From Prostheceraeus crozeri (taxonomy: Eukaryota > Platyhelminthes > Polycladida > Euryleptidae), in assembly GCA_907163375.1 (NCBI GenBank), contig CAJQUW010004613.1, positions 558,001 through 622,000 of the forward strand: a stretch of DNA of 64,000 nt, in the 5' to 3' direction. The notes under the pieces were generated by a model. That model searched no databases. It saw only the letters and a list, made by a program, of their open reading frames with translations, and was not told where the DNA came from. Shown piece by piece: positions 47,082 to 58,900 of this stretch. Every line of letters starts with the position of its first letter. The stretch's first letter is position 1. Made by a program: the position numbers and the translations under genes.

Positions 47082-49189
47082 CAGGGCTGGAACAAATACA
47101 ATGATTGCAACTGTAATTGTTTAATAGATTTTGAAGTTGTAGTTTTGAAGTAATTGTAGTTGAAGATTTTGATTTTAGAGTAATTGTAATTATAATGGTA
47201 ATTGTGAAAGTTCAACTGTAATTCTAATTCTAATTGTTATTATAATAATGGTATACCGTGCGCTACATCCACGGGCCGATGTCGATCGCCTATATCTACC
47301 ACGTTGAAATGGAGGTAGAGGGCTTAAGAACATCCGAGAAGTGATCGAGGGAGAGGACAGGAGCCTCAACGAGTATATATGGAATACTAAAGACGATCCA
47401 CTGCTGGCGGTGGTGAAATCAGATGATCAGAGCAAGCACGGGCCCGAAAAATTCCAAACATGGAAAGCAGCACAAGTGGACGACAGACAAAGGAAGTGGC
47501 ATGAGAAGCCTCTGCATGGACAAAATTTCAGACAAACCAAGGACATTACAACAAAAGAAACACAGTACAATTGGCTTATACCAACTGTCAAATTAAAGAT
47601 TAAGACCGAATCAGTGCTGTCAGCCGCACAAGATCAGGCTCTGAACACGAAGGCACATAAAGCACATATCCTAAGGATTTCAACAGACCCGAAATGCAGA
47701 CTTTGTAAAGCAACTGACGAAACTGTCTCTCACATCCTGACTGGCTTTTCAAAACTGGCAGGAACGGAATACCTCCGAAGACATAGCGAAGCTGCCAAGT
47801 CTATCCATAGAGCGACTTGCAAGGACAAAGGAATTGACATGGGAATTGACATGGCAAGGACAAAGGAATTGACAAAGGAAAGGATCATGGAAGCACGACC
47901 CTCAATCAGTGATCAAAAGTAATGGTACAAAGATCTTGTGGGACTTCGAAGTGCGGGCTGACCACTACTTACAAGCAAGAAGACTCTGATAATAGATATA
48001 GCAGTCCCCGACGACAAAAACATACAAGAGAAAGAGAAGATCACAAAGTATCAAGACCTACGCATAGAAATAAAGAAGTTGTCCCGGCTGTTGTCGGCGT
48101 CTTGGGTGCCTACACATCAAGGTTGAAGGCCCACCTCAACAAGATTCCTGGGGTACACCACATACCGGAGTTGACGAAAGCAGCACTCCTTGGCAGTGCT
48201 CATATCCTGCATCGAATTATGATATACTTGAGGCTTGGTAAGTCTCCGAGGTCTTGAGACACTGACCGATATGAATGTGTGAGATCGTGTCAAAAAAATT
48301 GAATTTTTATGATGTAATTGTAATTGAAGAAACATGTCGGTCAACTACACAATTACTTCTGTCTTTTCGGTTAGACGAAGCACAAAATCCAAAGATTGCT
48401 ATATTGAAAATTGAAGTATTCAGTACATCTATGAGATAGCTAGTAGAGCAGTCAGCAATCATCATAGGCCTGGCATCAATGTTAATGACGTGATGATCCA
48501 CAGGCTAGAAGTTGTTAAGTGTTGATACAGGCCTATAAATACCCATGTAGCCTACAATCCCTACATGCACAAGTATAGCCTACATACAGGTCTGACTCTG
48601 TGCCGCGTTTTACCGAATAATTGGAATAAGCCTCTACAACAAAACTCACAAAATTAAAAATGTCAAATTAGGAACATTTTCGAATTTATACATTAATATT
48701 TCCTCTAATAATTTATGCCAATCTCTAGTAAACGCCGTAGGTGAGAGGTCAACGTATTAATAAACATGAGACCTAGCTTTGATATAAAAGAATGTACATG
48801 GAGGAGAGTGACTTTGCATGGGTATGGGACGATCCTTATAGGAGGAGATGGCGCAACCTAATGGGCACTAACACCGCTTTTAGAAATAGGCCTACCTGTA
48901 GCATCTTATACTAAAAATCAAATGTACAAAGACTTAAAATCGTTTTGGACAACCAACTCATACTTGACCAACATTGTTCGGAAAATCGATGTAATTGTGT
49001 AATTAATTGCAACTTTTGAAGTAATTGTAATTGCAATTGCAAAGTCACACATGCAATTGTAAGTGAATAATAGTCGTGCATTTGCAATTGTAATTGAAGA
49101 TCTTGATTTCAGAGTTAAAATTGTAGTTGCAAAAGCACAACTGTAATTGTAATAGTGATGGAAAAAAATGTGTAATTGTTCCAACCCTG
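47082..49189. mobile_element. hAT-like transposon with a LINE fragment inside
   Basis: The ends are CAGGGCTGGAACAA and, read inward from the right, CAGGGTTGGAACAA. The flanking octamers TGTGACAT and TGTGATGA agree only at five positions, so the target duplication is weak. Both ends carry many TAATTGTAATTG-like words (47,100-47,240 and 49,000-49,180), as hAT subterminal repeats would. No hAT transposase is present; the only coding trace inside is a LINE. Confidence 0.65.
47250..48257 (+). mobile_element. LINE fragment with restriction-like endonuclease end (R2/NeSL-type)
   Basis: From 47,250: ALHPRADVDRLYLPR, a stop, then GGRGLKNIREVIEGEDRSL and an open stretch to 47,922 with AAQDQALNTKAHKAHIL and CRLCKATDETVSHI, a CCHC-type knuckle whose third cysteine is Phe here. 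After a frame change come ILWDFEVRADHYLQARR, IIDIAVPDDKNIQEKEK and VVPAVVGVLGAYTSRLK. This order (HPRADVDRLY, zinc knuckle, LWDF...ARR, IIDIAVP) is that of early-branching LINEs with a C-terminal restriction-like endonuclease. The PD part of the nuclease motif after ARR appears deleted. Inactive. Confidence 0.8.
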
Positions 49190-50758
49190 TGTGATGATAT
49201 CAATATAAAATTCGACACAGAAAGCAGATTTTATTGCTTAATATGAAACAACTTCGTAATAACACATTTCAACTGACTTTTTGTAAGATAAGCATCATAG
49301 GCCTATAGACACAGGGTTAGTCAAAAGCAACACGACAACTTAGAATTGAAAATTTTGATGATAGTCACACAAACTGAACAAATGAACATGAAGTTGCGAC
49401 ACATGATCGGATTTGCATTAGCAGTTTCTTTAGCGGTTGTCCTGCCCTCGAAAAAAAATTTGCTTAATCTTTCAACCAGCAAGGTCTCTCTGATCCTATT
49501 ACTCCAATGTACAGTATTATTGTTACTTTTTGATGTAGACTGACTTATTTAGGCCTGTAGGCTAGGAATAAGCATCTATTCAAATATAGACACCTGTGGC
49601 AGATCACCGTGCGTAAAAATTAGATAATAGCATGCAAAAAAGACATTGATTAAATCACAGATCTGCGTCCCTTTAGTCAAATGCCTCAGTATATGAAACT
49701 GGAATATCCTGAGAAAAAAATAGTCACAGTTGTCACACCACTACCAATACGAACCTGGACTTTATTTTATCTTCTATCAGGACTATCCTTTCTGAATGTA
49801 TGATAACGATTAACGATAATTGATTCATTGATAATGTCGCTTTCTAGCCAAGGCGGAGATGCAAGAGGAAAATCCTCAGAGAAAAAGGCAGAGAAGAGGA
49901 CACAATCCTTCCGAAATTCATACAGGATAGAGGAAGATTCTAGAAACTGCATCACTGATAAAGTGGAGTTTAAACTATAACATGTACAAGTTGCCAGTAA
50001 TCATTTTTTAACTGTTTAAGGAACGGTTCGTAATAATCATGTCACAAAACATACGTGTGGATACTTTCAAATTATGTTACATTTGCATGCTCTTAATGTT
50101 GTAATGATTAACTAAGCAATATATTCTAGAGTGAATGTCAACAACGGCCGACGTGGGTCTAATTAAATTAAACGGCCGGCGTTACTAAAATCGGTCGGCC
50201 GGTTCCAACCCTGTCTGTAGCATACTATTCATACGAATCATGCATGCAGTTAAGTACAGTAAGTCCATGATGCTATACTATGATCTCTGTATTGAAAGTA
50301 TACAAATTTACTGAAGAATGTCAATGCCTGATTAACATTTAATTAACGTGCATACTATGAGCAGGAATTGTAGTGGAAAAACTTTTTATGCCTTGCTTGC
50401 GACCTTCTATACTTATGTGTTCTGATTCATTATGTTGTATTCGCAGCAGACTTGTGTCAATTACTCATGAAATGTAGTTGATTGCAATTACAAATTACAT
50501 CTCTATCAATGTAATCGATTACAGTTACAAATTACCGGTACTCCGTTTTTCTTCGATTACATTTCAATTAATTCATAATTACTTTAGGTAATTGTCAGCA
50601 TTAAACTATGCGTTTCCACGCCACTTCTTTTTCAAGGCAGATTTGCTTAGGTTAATTACAATTGCTCCCCGGAAAAGCAGGCGATGATATAGCATTGATA
50701 TTAAATTAGCACCTTTTTACTCTCACCCAAGTGTTTTCGCCCTACAACAGTAGTATAT
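49190..50758. other. Intergenic, with a stray hAT-like end
   Basis: No gene is supported. Around 50,180-50,213 a CGGCCGG-rich stretch ends in GGTTCCAACCCTG, the same terminal sequence as the right end of the element at 47.1-49.2 kb, but without a partner left end. Bases 50,480-50,600 hold TAATCGATTACA-like words. Confidence 0.5.
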
Positions 50759-50814
50759 AGTGTGACATCCGGCGCGACGCTTCGCTTCGCTTCGCTTGCG
50801 CCGGATGTCACACT
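50759..50814. repeat. Hairpin at the Polinton left terminus
   Basis: AGTGTGACATCCGGCGC at 50,759-50,775 is answered by its exact inverted copy at 50,798-50,814. The 22-base loop is made of TTCGC repeats. Polintons have terminal inverted repeats and are thought to prime replication with a protein bound at the ends; a self-complementary tip is not something I know as usual for the family. The arms are directly visible; the role is inference. Confidence 0.8.
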
Positions 50815-52006
50815 TTTGCGGGGTTTTTCAAAATTTTCAAAAAAAGCAAAATTTCAAAAATGTAGGTAGACTTCAAATTTCACGTGGCCGAAGGCCGAAG
50901 GGCGAAAATTTAAGTTGTCTCAAAATATCACGTAATCGAAAATTTAAGTTGTCTCAAAATATCACGTGGTCTAAGAATTTTGAAAATTTAGGCAGACGAA
51001 AATTTAAGTTGTCTCAAAATATCACGTAGTCTCAATATAATAAATATTTTGTATTCAAAATATTTATTCAAAATATTTCTTTAAAAATGGAAACCTCAAC
51101 GGGGACGGCGACGGCAACGGCGACGACGAAAATGGAGGAAACCGCAAGACTATATCCTTCGTTATCTCAATTAAAAACAAGTGAAATGGATCTCAATTAT
51201 TATTAAGATTAGAGCATTATGATAAATTAAGAAGACACAATTATTACTCAGACATTCTTCGTTATTGTATTCTTAACATTATTTAAAGTACTAATTGTGT
51301 GAACTAGAAGATCATTGTAACTCATAAACTCAAAATTATTCAATGAACCCGTACACTGGCTGATAATTGAAGAGAGACAGAGATTGAAGAGAGAAAGAGA
51401 TTTATTGTTCTAACGACGGAAAACATGTAACAGCTTTCCCCTAAAATTATGTTGAACAGCGCAATCATTTGTCATTTCAATTTACGCATCCGTAAAATTT
51501 TGACATTTCAATTTACGCGTGCGTAAAAGTTTTGACATTTCAATTTACCCCTACGTAAATTATTTTCAGAATCTGTTTTCAAAATCCATTTGTAAAGTCT
51601 GTTTTCAAAATTCATTTAGCGTTTCTTCTCTTCGCTGTATTGATTAAAAGCACTTCCCATTGTGAAGACATGAATAGATTAAGCACATAAGAATGCATTG
51701 ACAATAAAAGCAAATGACAATAAAATTCTTCTTCTAAATTTAGAACGCATAGACGGCGACATGCGGGATAGTTGTTATGGCAATTTTAAACAATCATTTT
51801 AACGATGAAACATATTAACAAATGAAGTTCATTAAGAAAATGGAAATATGTAATACAATATAGATTAGAATAATTATAATATAATCATTTCAAAATCGAC
51901 TAAGTGGTAAGGAAAGTCATCATTATGGAACAGTTTTAAATCAATCCCCCTTTTCTGATTTCACTTCTTTGAGAGGGGACACTATCAGAAATTTATTCCA
52001 TTTAAA
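50815..52006. repeat. Polinton left non-coding region with tandem repeats and a partial gene copy
   Basis: Bases 50,904-51,025 hold three copies of a unit starting CGAAAATTTAAGTTGTC. Bases 51,045-51,240 are a decayed partial copy of the beginning of the gene at 52,007 (shared TATTTCTTTAAAAATGG and ATATCCTTCGTTATC). Bases 51,475-51,560 hold three copies of a unit with ACATTTCAATTTACGC. No gene of its own is seen. Part of this may be terminal inverted repeat, which cannot be tested without the other end. Confidence 0.7.
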
Positions 52007-52822
52007 ATGAAAAACATAAATGATTTCTTGAAACAATACGGTAAACAAACAACTACTAATTTCGATTTAAATAGAATTTCAGAAGATTGTATTCAAAATA
52101 TTTATTCAAAATATTTCTTTAAAAATGGAAGAAACAAAGTGGAAGAAACCGCAAGAATATATCCTTCGTTATCATATGAACGTAGTTCTACTTTAATGGA
52201 CATTGAAAAAATGAACATTGAAAAACACAAAGATAGAGTACGCTATATGAAAGATAAGGAATCTCAATTATTATTAAGATTAGAGCATTATAAAAAATTA
52301 AGAAAGAGATGGAGTAAAGTTAAGAATGTAACACAAGGAATTGGCATATTCTTGACAATAAGTTTAGGTGCTTTAGCAATTGTTATATCTTCAGGTGTTT
52401 TAGTAATTCAAGTAGTTGCTACAGCTTTAACAGGTACGGGTGTTTTTGCAACTTCACTTGTTACAATGTTAGATAAATCTTTAATAACTAAGAAACGAAA
52501 ATCATTAAAAACTAAGCATTTACATATTAAAGAAGTCTATGATAAACTACATTACTACTTTCAAAGAGTATGTGATGATAATGTTATTACGTTAGATGAG
52601 ATTGAAAAATTTGATCAAATAGCTAATGAAGTAAATCAAATATCATTTCAATTACAGTCAGAAAAAGTTGATGATAAGAATAAACAGGATGGCAAAATTT
52701 CGAGTGATGGTAAAACTTTTACTGGTGGTAAAATTTCTAATGAAGAAAATGACAAAATTTTTTTAGAAGAGCTAAAAACTTTAAGCGAAAATTTAAGCAA
52801 AACTTTATTAAACAAAACTTAA
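52007..52822 (+). CDS. Polinton protein with a two-helix membrane segment, 271 aa
   Basis: The ATG follows an AT-rich leader (CATTTAAAATG). Residues about 60-105 are strongly charged and probably helical (IEKMNIEKHKDRVRYMKDKE). Residues about 110-160 form two hydrophobic stretches (GIGIFLTISLGALAIVISSG and VIQVVATALTGTGVFATSL) rich in Gly and Ala, a likely membrane hairpin. The C-terminal third is hydrophilic with Gly-Gly-Lys repeats. I do not recognise a named domain. In a capsid-bearing element a protein like this could act on an internal membrane or in membrane penetration, but that is inference. It is the first gene of a co-oriented group. Confidence 0.7.
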   Translation: MKNINDFLKQYGKQTTTNFDLNRISEDCIQNIYSKYFFKNGRNKVEETARIYPSLSYERSSTLMDIEKMNIEKHKDRVRYMKDKESQLLLRLEHYKKLRKRWSKVKNVTQGIGIFLTISLGALAIVISSGVLVIQVVATALTGTGVFATSLVTMLDKSLITKKRKSLKTKHLHIKEVYDKLHYYFQRVCDDNVITLDEIEKFDQIANEVNQISFQLQSEKVDDKNKQDGKISSDGKTFTGGKISNEENDKIFLEELKTLSENLSKTLLNKT

Positions 52823-52943
52823 AACGAGAAAACTTTAAACGAAAAGATGTCAGACAACAAAGCAATAAAAAAATAATTTGTTCAGTAAAATGTTTTTGCT
52901 GTATTCCAATGTTACCACAAAATTCAAATATTATATTTTAAAA

Positions 52944-53771
52944 ATGGATAAAATTAGAGCTGATAATTTTAAAAGAATAAAACAATTAGAAGAGTTAATA
53001 AAACAAAGAAATATTATGAAAGAAAATCATCTTCAACATAGAATGATAAAAGCTGGTATTCAATCTGATATGTTTGAAAAAATGCAGCAACCCGAGCAAG
53101 TAAAAACTGATTTTGAGAAAACTATGAAACCATTTAAAACTCTTGAAAAAGAAAGTACAAATAATGATAAACAAATTGATATAACAGATCCAGAACACAA
53201 AACTATATTAGATGACTATGGATTACTAGAATCAAACATTAATAAGAAATTACCAAAATCTATGAAATTTGAACATTCTATTTCATTTATAGATGGAAAA
53301 ACAATACCTAGATTTTATCTCGGACGAAAAGAAATATTTCCACAACCTTTTCGAGGTTTAATTTTTTCACCAGATAAATATCCTTTTAATTTAGATAGAA
53401 ATTTTGTTGATCTTTTAAGAGGAGCAGATTTAAATAATTATGCTGTAGAAGATCTCATAAAATATAAAGCTATGTTAGATAGAGTTGGTGCAGTAAAATC
53501 TCTTAGACGTTATAAACAATTAGAAAATTTATCATCAACGGGAGTTAAAGTAGGAAAAGGTTTATCTGAAAAACAGAAAACAGAAAAAACTGTATTTTTA
53601 CCAGATGATCCACAAGAATTACTAAATAGATTAAATATTTTAATATCTGCAATAAAAGAAGGACATAATTCTAGTTTCAATGAAATTCATGCTATATTGA
53701 AAAGACTGTTAGAAAAGAAGATTCTAAATGAAGAGGATTATAAAAGTGTAGCTGAAATATGTTGTTTCTAA
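52944..53771 (+). CDS. Conserved Polinton-associated protein, about 275 aa
   Basis: I take the ATG at 52,944, which has the AAAAATGG context shared by the other genes, over an in-frame ATG at 52,878. The N-terminus is a charged helix (ADNFKRIKQLEELIKQRN), the middle has IPRFYLGRKEIFPQ, and the C-terminus has PDDPQELLNRLNILISAIKEG followed by ILKRLLEKKILNEEDY. From memory, that last pattern recurs in uncharacterised proteins next to capsid genes in animal Polintons. Its function is unknown; a minor virion role is plausible from position. The frame is intact. Confidence 0.7.
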   Translation: MDKIRADNFKRIKQLEELIKQRNIMKENHLQHRMIKAGIQSDMFEKMQQPEQVKTDFEKTMKPFKTLEKESTNNDKQIDITDPEHKTILDDYGLLESNINKKLPKSMKFEHSISFIDGKTIPRFYLGRKEIFPQPFRGLIFSPDKYPFNLDRNFVDLLRGADLNNYAVEDLIKYKAMLDRVGAVKSLRRYKQLENLSSTGVKVGKGLSEKQKTEKTVFLPDDPQELLNRLNILISAIKEGHNSSFNEIHAILKRLLEKKILNEEDYKSVAEICCF

Positions 53772-53849
53772 TTTTTATCAATGATTTTTATCTATGATTT
53801 TTATCTACGATTTTTATCTATAATATTTATTCAAAATTTTAACTAAAAA

Positions 53850-54638
53850 ATGTGTTCAGCAGATTTAGACAAAATTAATAATCATTTAGAAAATTTGACA
53901 AAGATTTTGGGTTCATCAAAATTTAGTACGACGTTAAAAATTATAACAACTACTTCATCACACAATTGTAATTTAGAACCCATTCTACATTTGGAACAAA
54001 ATAAAAATTATCAAATTGCATTGACTAGTTTCTCCACATTTAACACTATTCAAACCGTTATCAAAGATGTGAATGATCAATTTAGATATTCTACTGATAA
54101 AGGCAAAACATGGAAAATACTAACTTTTCTTCCTGGTTCTTACGAAGTTGAATCAATATCAAATGAAATTAAGAGACATTTAGGTATACCATTTAAAGAT
54201 AAGAAACAATTACATTTTGCAGTTGAACCGGCGGTTAATAAATTTTCTCTTACTTTAGACGAAAATCATCAAGTTGATTTTAATCATGATAGATCATTGT
54301 CAAAGCTATTAGGATTTAATAAACAAACCTATAGTCAAGGTTATCATTTAGGTGAGAAGATTCCAAAAATAACTGAAATAAATTCAATTGTTGTACATTG
54401 TGACATTATTGAAGGAGGATATATAAATGGTAAATTATCAAATTTAATATTTAGTTTTCCAGCTTTTACTGTACCCATTGGTTATAGATTAAATGTATTT
54501 CCCCAAACATTAATATATTTTCCTATTACAAGAAAAACTATTAACAACATTAACATTAGAATCACTGATGAAAAAGGACAAGAAATAAATTTTGGAGGTG
54601 AAGAGATTATGATAGATCTTTTGGTTCGGGAGGTATAA
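53850..54638 (+). CDS. Penton-like minor capsid protein, 262 aa
   Basis: Starts with AAAAATG and runs uninterrupted. The pattern is almost all beta: LEPILHLEQNKNYQIALTSF, then FRYSTDKGKTWKILTFLPGS, ISNEIKRHLGI, a KLLGFN block and a final GGEEIMIDLLVREV. In Polintons the minor capsid protein is a single jelly roll that fills the capsid vertices, and its gene lies near the ATPase and major capsid genes; the LHLEQNKNYQIALTSF and LGF features agree with that group as I remember it. Assignment is by pattern and position, not by a search. It lies 86 bases before the ATPase gene. Confidence 0.65.
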   Translation: MCSADLDKINNHLENLTKILGSSKFSTTLKIITTTSSHNCNLEPILHLEQNKNYQIALTSFSTFNTIQTVIKDVNDQFRYSTDKGKTWKILTFLPGSYEVESISNEIKRHLGIPFKDKKQLHFAVEPAVNKFSLTLDENHQVDFNHDRSLSKLLGFNKQTYSQGYHLGEKIPKITEINSIVVHCDIIEGGYINGKLSNLIFSFPAFTVPIGYRLNVFPQTLIYFPITRKTINNINIRITDEKGQEINFGGEEIMIDLLVREV

Positions 54639-54724
54639 ACTCCCACGCGAAGCTAGAGAAGTTTAATTTTCTTCTTCTTCTTTAAAAATAAAAATAAAAT
54701 AAAAATAAATTTTTTTATTAAAAA

Positions 54725-55492
54725 ATGAGTGAAGTACCCCCATTAAATAAAAAGAAACTTAAATTTAATCATCATCCAAATTTATCTAATAAAGTTTTGT
54801 CAGTTATTTGCGGAAGATCAGGTTGTGGAAAAACGTATCTATTATTTAAAATTTTAACGACTCCAAATTTTTTGGATTATAACAATCTTATAATTTATAC
54901 AACAACGGCAGAACAACCCGTCTATCAATTTTTAAAATATGGATTTGAAAATAATCTTAAAAAAACAGCAATTGCTGCATTATTCAAAGAATATGAAAAA
55001 TCTGAAGATGAAGAAGAAATAAGTTCGTGGTGTGAAGAAGCAGCAAAAAATAGTCAGTTAGTGGAATCCAATAAAAATAAGCATATAAAGATACAATTAA
55101 TAGATGATAGTGGTAATATGCAAGATCCTAGTAAACTAGATAAAACAATGAAACATTGTGTAATTTTTGATGATTGTGTTAATGATAGAAATCAGTCAGT
55201 TCAGAGAAATTATTTCACAAGAGGTAGACATAATAACTGTAGTGTTTTTTATTTAACACACAGTATGTATTCATTAGACGGAAGTGTTATTAGAAAGAAT
55301 GCAAATATATTTATACTATTTGAAATAAATGCAAGAAACTTAAGTGATTTGTTAAGAGATTTATGCGTAAGAAATAAAGATGAATTTAAACAATCGTGTA
55401 ACAATGCTTGGTCAAAAGATTATGGCTTCATTACAATTAATATTGATAAAAAAATTCATGATAGAATTATCGAACAATTGTTCTCTGACTGA
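54725..55492 (+). CDS. Genome packaging ATPase (FtsK/HerA type), 255 aa
   Basis: The Walker A loop GRSGCGKT is at residues 30-37 after a hydrophobic strand (VLSVIC), and the Walker B strand HCVIFDDC with paired aspartates lies near residue 150. A later TRGRHNNCSVFYLTHS block matches the sensor region and arginine of the viral A32/Polinton packaging ATPases. These enzymes drive DNA into the capsid with ATP hydrolysis. The length is right for the family (about 250). The frame is whole. The leader is TTTTTTTATTAAAAAATG. Confidence 0.88.
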   Translation: MSEVPPLNKKKLKFNHHPNLSNKVLSVICGRSGCGKTYLLFKILTTPNFLDYNNLIIYTTTAEQPVYQFLKYGFENNLKKTAIAALFKEYEKSEDEEEISSWCEEAAKNSQLVESNKNKHIKIQLIDDSGNMQDPSKLDKTMKHCVIFDDCVNDRNQSVQRNYFTRGRHNNCSVFYLTHSMYSLDGSVIRKNANIFILFEINARNLSDLLRDLCVRNKDEFKQSCNNAWSKDYGFITINIDKKIHDRIIEQLFSD

Positions 55493-55583
55493 AAGTCGAT
55501 AGAAAATATTTTCGCGGAGTGACCGAACGGAGTGACCGAATAACTTTTTCTTATAAATTTTTTGTTAATAAAAATAAAAAAAT

Positions 55584-55889
55584 ATGTTGGATGCTTATAA
55601 GATAGAGCATGTACCAGTTTTAAAAGATTATCGTCATCCTACAAATCCTGTAAATTCGAAGAAAGAAGTTAGATTTTATTATCATCATAAATACGTAGCG
55701 CTCGTTACAGATTATAAAACAAAACATGGTATTAAACCGTGTGTTAAAACAAAAGACTTTCCACTTTGTTTAAGAAGTTTCCGAGTATTTTTGGCGTATA
55801 ATAATTTATGGTGGTTGGTTAAGAAAGAACATTTAACAACACATGAATTAGAAACATTACAACAATTACATATTCCTGTGTATATGTAA
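55584..55889 (+). CDS. Small Polinton protein of unknown function, 101 aa
   Basis: A short open frame after an AT-rich leader (AATAAAAAAATATG). It is basic in the first 60 residues with FYYHHKYVALVTDY and later LRSFRVFLAYNNLWWL. No motif is recognised. The gene order, between the ATPase and the polymerase, and the shared leader suggest a real gene. Confidence 0.55.
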   Translation: MLDAYKIEHVPVLKDYRHPTNPVNSKKEVRFYYHHKYVALVTDYKTKHGIKPCVKTKDFPLCLRSFRVFLAYNNLWWLVKKEHLTTHELETLQQLHIPVYM

Positions 55890-55938
55890 AAACGGAACCG
55901 AGGTTCTATGTAAAAATTCATTTTTTCTTTTAAAAAAT

Positions 55939-58900
55939 ATGAATCGTGAAATGTCTCTCGGACAAACGTCTAGGATTGATGAATTAATCAAGAAACAAAC
56001 TGCTGAGTTTGATGCGCAAATTAAACATAGTACACGTAGTAAACGTATTAAAAAACAGAAACGTACTAGGCGTAGTATTAGACGTAATACTAAAAAAACA
56101 GAAAAGTGGAACAAAAGAAATATTAGAAACTCCTATTAGTGATATCTTTTTTGATGATAGAATTAAGGATGAACTTGGCGATGATTTATGTAATTTATTT
56201 AATCCAAATGAAATTAAATATGAAAATGTATCTTTTATTAATGTAGTAAATGATATGCGGAAACTTTTAGCAAATGGTAAAATTATTAATTTACTTGGAA
56301 AAGTTATTAAAGATCAGGAAAATATATATCAAAATTTTTACGTAACCTTCTATCATAAAAATTCATTTGAAATATGGTTTTCGAATCTGGATGAGAAATC
56401 CGATGCTAACGAATGGATTTTTACAGGTAATATTAAATATGAAGATTTTGGAATGAAGTTAGTACAAAGATCGCATAGAGGGGCAGGGATTAATATGAAA
56501 TATAGAATCAAAGAATATTTCGGTGAATATTGTTATATTCCTTCTGAAGATTTTTGTTTTATTAAATGTTATAATGTTTTACGAGGTTTTAATGAAGAAC
56601 AAGGAGAAATGATGAAAGAAATGTTTAATAATTTTTTATATAAAGAGAAAGCCACATCTAGAACAGGAGTAATGTCAAACTGCAAATTTCATAATTCAAT
56701 AAATATTTTGGAGAATGTGTTCAATATTATAGTCCTGCCAATCGTCATTTAAATCCTAGAGGAATTGAAACGTTTCATAATTATGTTTATTACAATTATT
56801 TTCACGCAGGTTCAACAATTGGTCACTATTGTTTAATTGATAAATCTCATAAATTAAAAGCTATTAGAGAAATTGAAAATAATTTCAAACCCATATGTAA
56901 AACAGTTACTGATGAAAATCGAACAACGCGTCCATATAAAATCATAACAAAGAAAAAAATTGACTATGGTTCAACATATATTTGGGATCTCGAAACTTTT
57001 CCTGATCCTAACTGTTCAACAGCTCATCCTATTCCTTATGCTGTAGGAGCTATTAATTTTAATAAATTTATATGTTGTTTACCGAAACAAAGATTGAAAG
57101 AATTAGAAACACGTTTGTTAAGTGATATGATTAAAATTAAACGATCAAAAGATGAAGATGAAATTAAAAAACTTAAAAAACAGATTAATGAGTATAATAA
57201 TTTAACTGAATTAGAATTTAATAAACTTCAAAATTGTGTGAAAATATTTACGAGACCTGAGGATGATGAATGTCCGATCGGGGGAAACCCAGAGGACGTA
57301 TGTCCGATCCATCAATTTTTTAAAACTCTTGGAAAATTTAATAATTCGAGAGTAACTTTAATAGCTCACAATTCATCAGGTTTTGATTCCTATTTTCCGA
57401 TAAAAGCTAATTTTAAATTATCTAAACCGCCTCTTAAAACTTCAAGAGGAATATTGACTGCTTCATTACAAAATCCTTATACAACTGAATGTGTTAGTAG
57501 ATACATTCAAAAATCTTTTAGATTTAAAAACAATATGAAAAAAGATTCACCTTCAGGTAAATTAGCACTTCAAACTATTATAATGAAATGTAGTTATCAA
57601 CATGTAAAAACAAGTCTTTCTAAATGGTGTGAAAATTTTAGAATTCCTATGAATGTGTGTAAATTAAATTATGAAATTGGAGACATAACACATGAAAATT
57701 ATAAAGAAAAAGAAATTGAATGGAGACCATATTTAGTTAACGATATTCTTTCTTTAGCTTTTTGTATCTACAAATATAATAATGTTATGCAAGATTTAGT
57801 TGGTGAAGATATAACTACTAATTTGACATCCTCTGCTTTAACATTTAACGGTTGGATGAAAAGCGTACAAAATGACAATATAAATATTCATTCTCATATA
57901 GATTTATGGGCTAGAAATTATATTAGACAATCTGTTAAAGGTGGAAGAGTTTCAGTAAATATAAGAAAATACATATCGCATTTTGTAGCATCTTGTTACC
58001 AATATTAAAACAGTATTTACCTGGTCGCTACGCTGGTGGGGCTTTGTCCCCTGGTCGCTGCGCTGGGGGGACTTTGTCCCTTGGAAGTAATTTAATAGAT
58101 TTAATGAAACAGTATCGAGATTTAGGAGATAAAACTGAAATTTGTAAGAAAATTTCAAATCAACTACTTGACCAAAAACATGAATTTCTAATGGCTTTTG
58201 ATGCCACATCTTTATATCCATCAGCTATGTATGATGAAAATTCAGAATACCCTGAAGCTGAATCCGCTAGAAAATTTAGACAAGAAGAAGAGCGGGAAAT
58301 AGTATATAAATTTAATACTCAAACATTTAGACCTAAAACTGGAATATTCTCTGTTGTGTTTCAATTTCCGAATGATATGTTTTTCCAACCAGTTCCTATA
58401 AAAGATAAAGTTAAAAATCAAAATAATAATTCTCATGTAAAAGTAATCAGGTTTAGAAATGGTATATGTTATGATCTATTAACTTCTGTAGACATACAAG
58501 AAATTGTTAGATGTGGGGGAAAAATCTTACATATTACTGATGGTATAATTTATGAAAAAAATTATCAAGTTTAACCATTTCGAAATTATATTGAAAAACT
58601 TTTTAATTTGAGAAAAAGATATAAAGCAGAAGGAAATACTGTAGGTGATGAGTTAATTAAATTATTGATGAATTCGCTATATGGCAAAACTGTGCAAAAA
58701 GATATAACCACTAAATATCATTTATGGAATGAGAATACATTGAGAAAAAATTTCACTGAAGAAGTAAAAGATTATGAAAAATTAAATGATGAACAATATT
58801 TAGCGAAAGTAGAAATGGAAGATGATGAATTTCTCAAAACTAATATTGTAAAAGATGGGAAGACGTCATTCATGCCATCACACTTAGGTTCTTTTATTCT

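Noticed and set aside
47341-47922. A 193-codon open frame as a possible host gene
   Set aside because: Its HPRADVDRLY, zinc-knuckle and LWDF context is that of a LINE, and it does not start with ATG.
50796-51029. A 77-codon frame at the Polinton left end
   Set aside because: It is a translation of the terminal hairpin and the CGAAAATTTAAGTTGTC tandem repeat.
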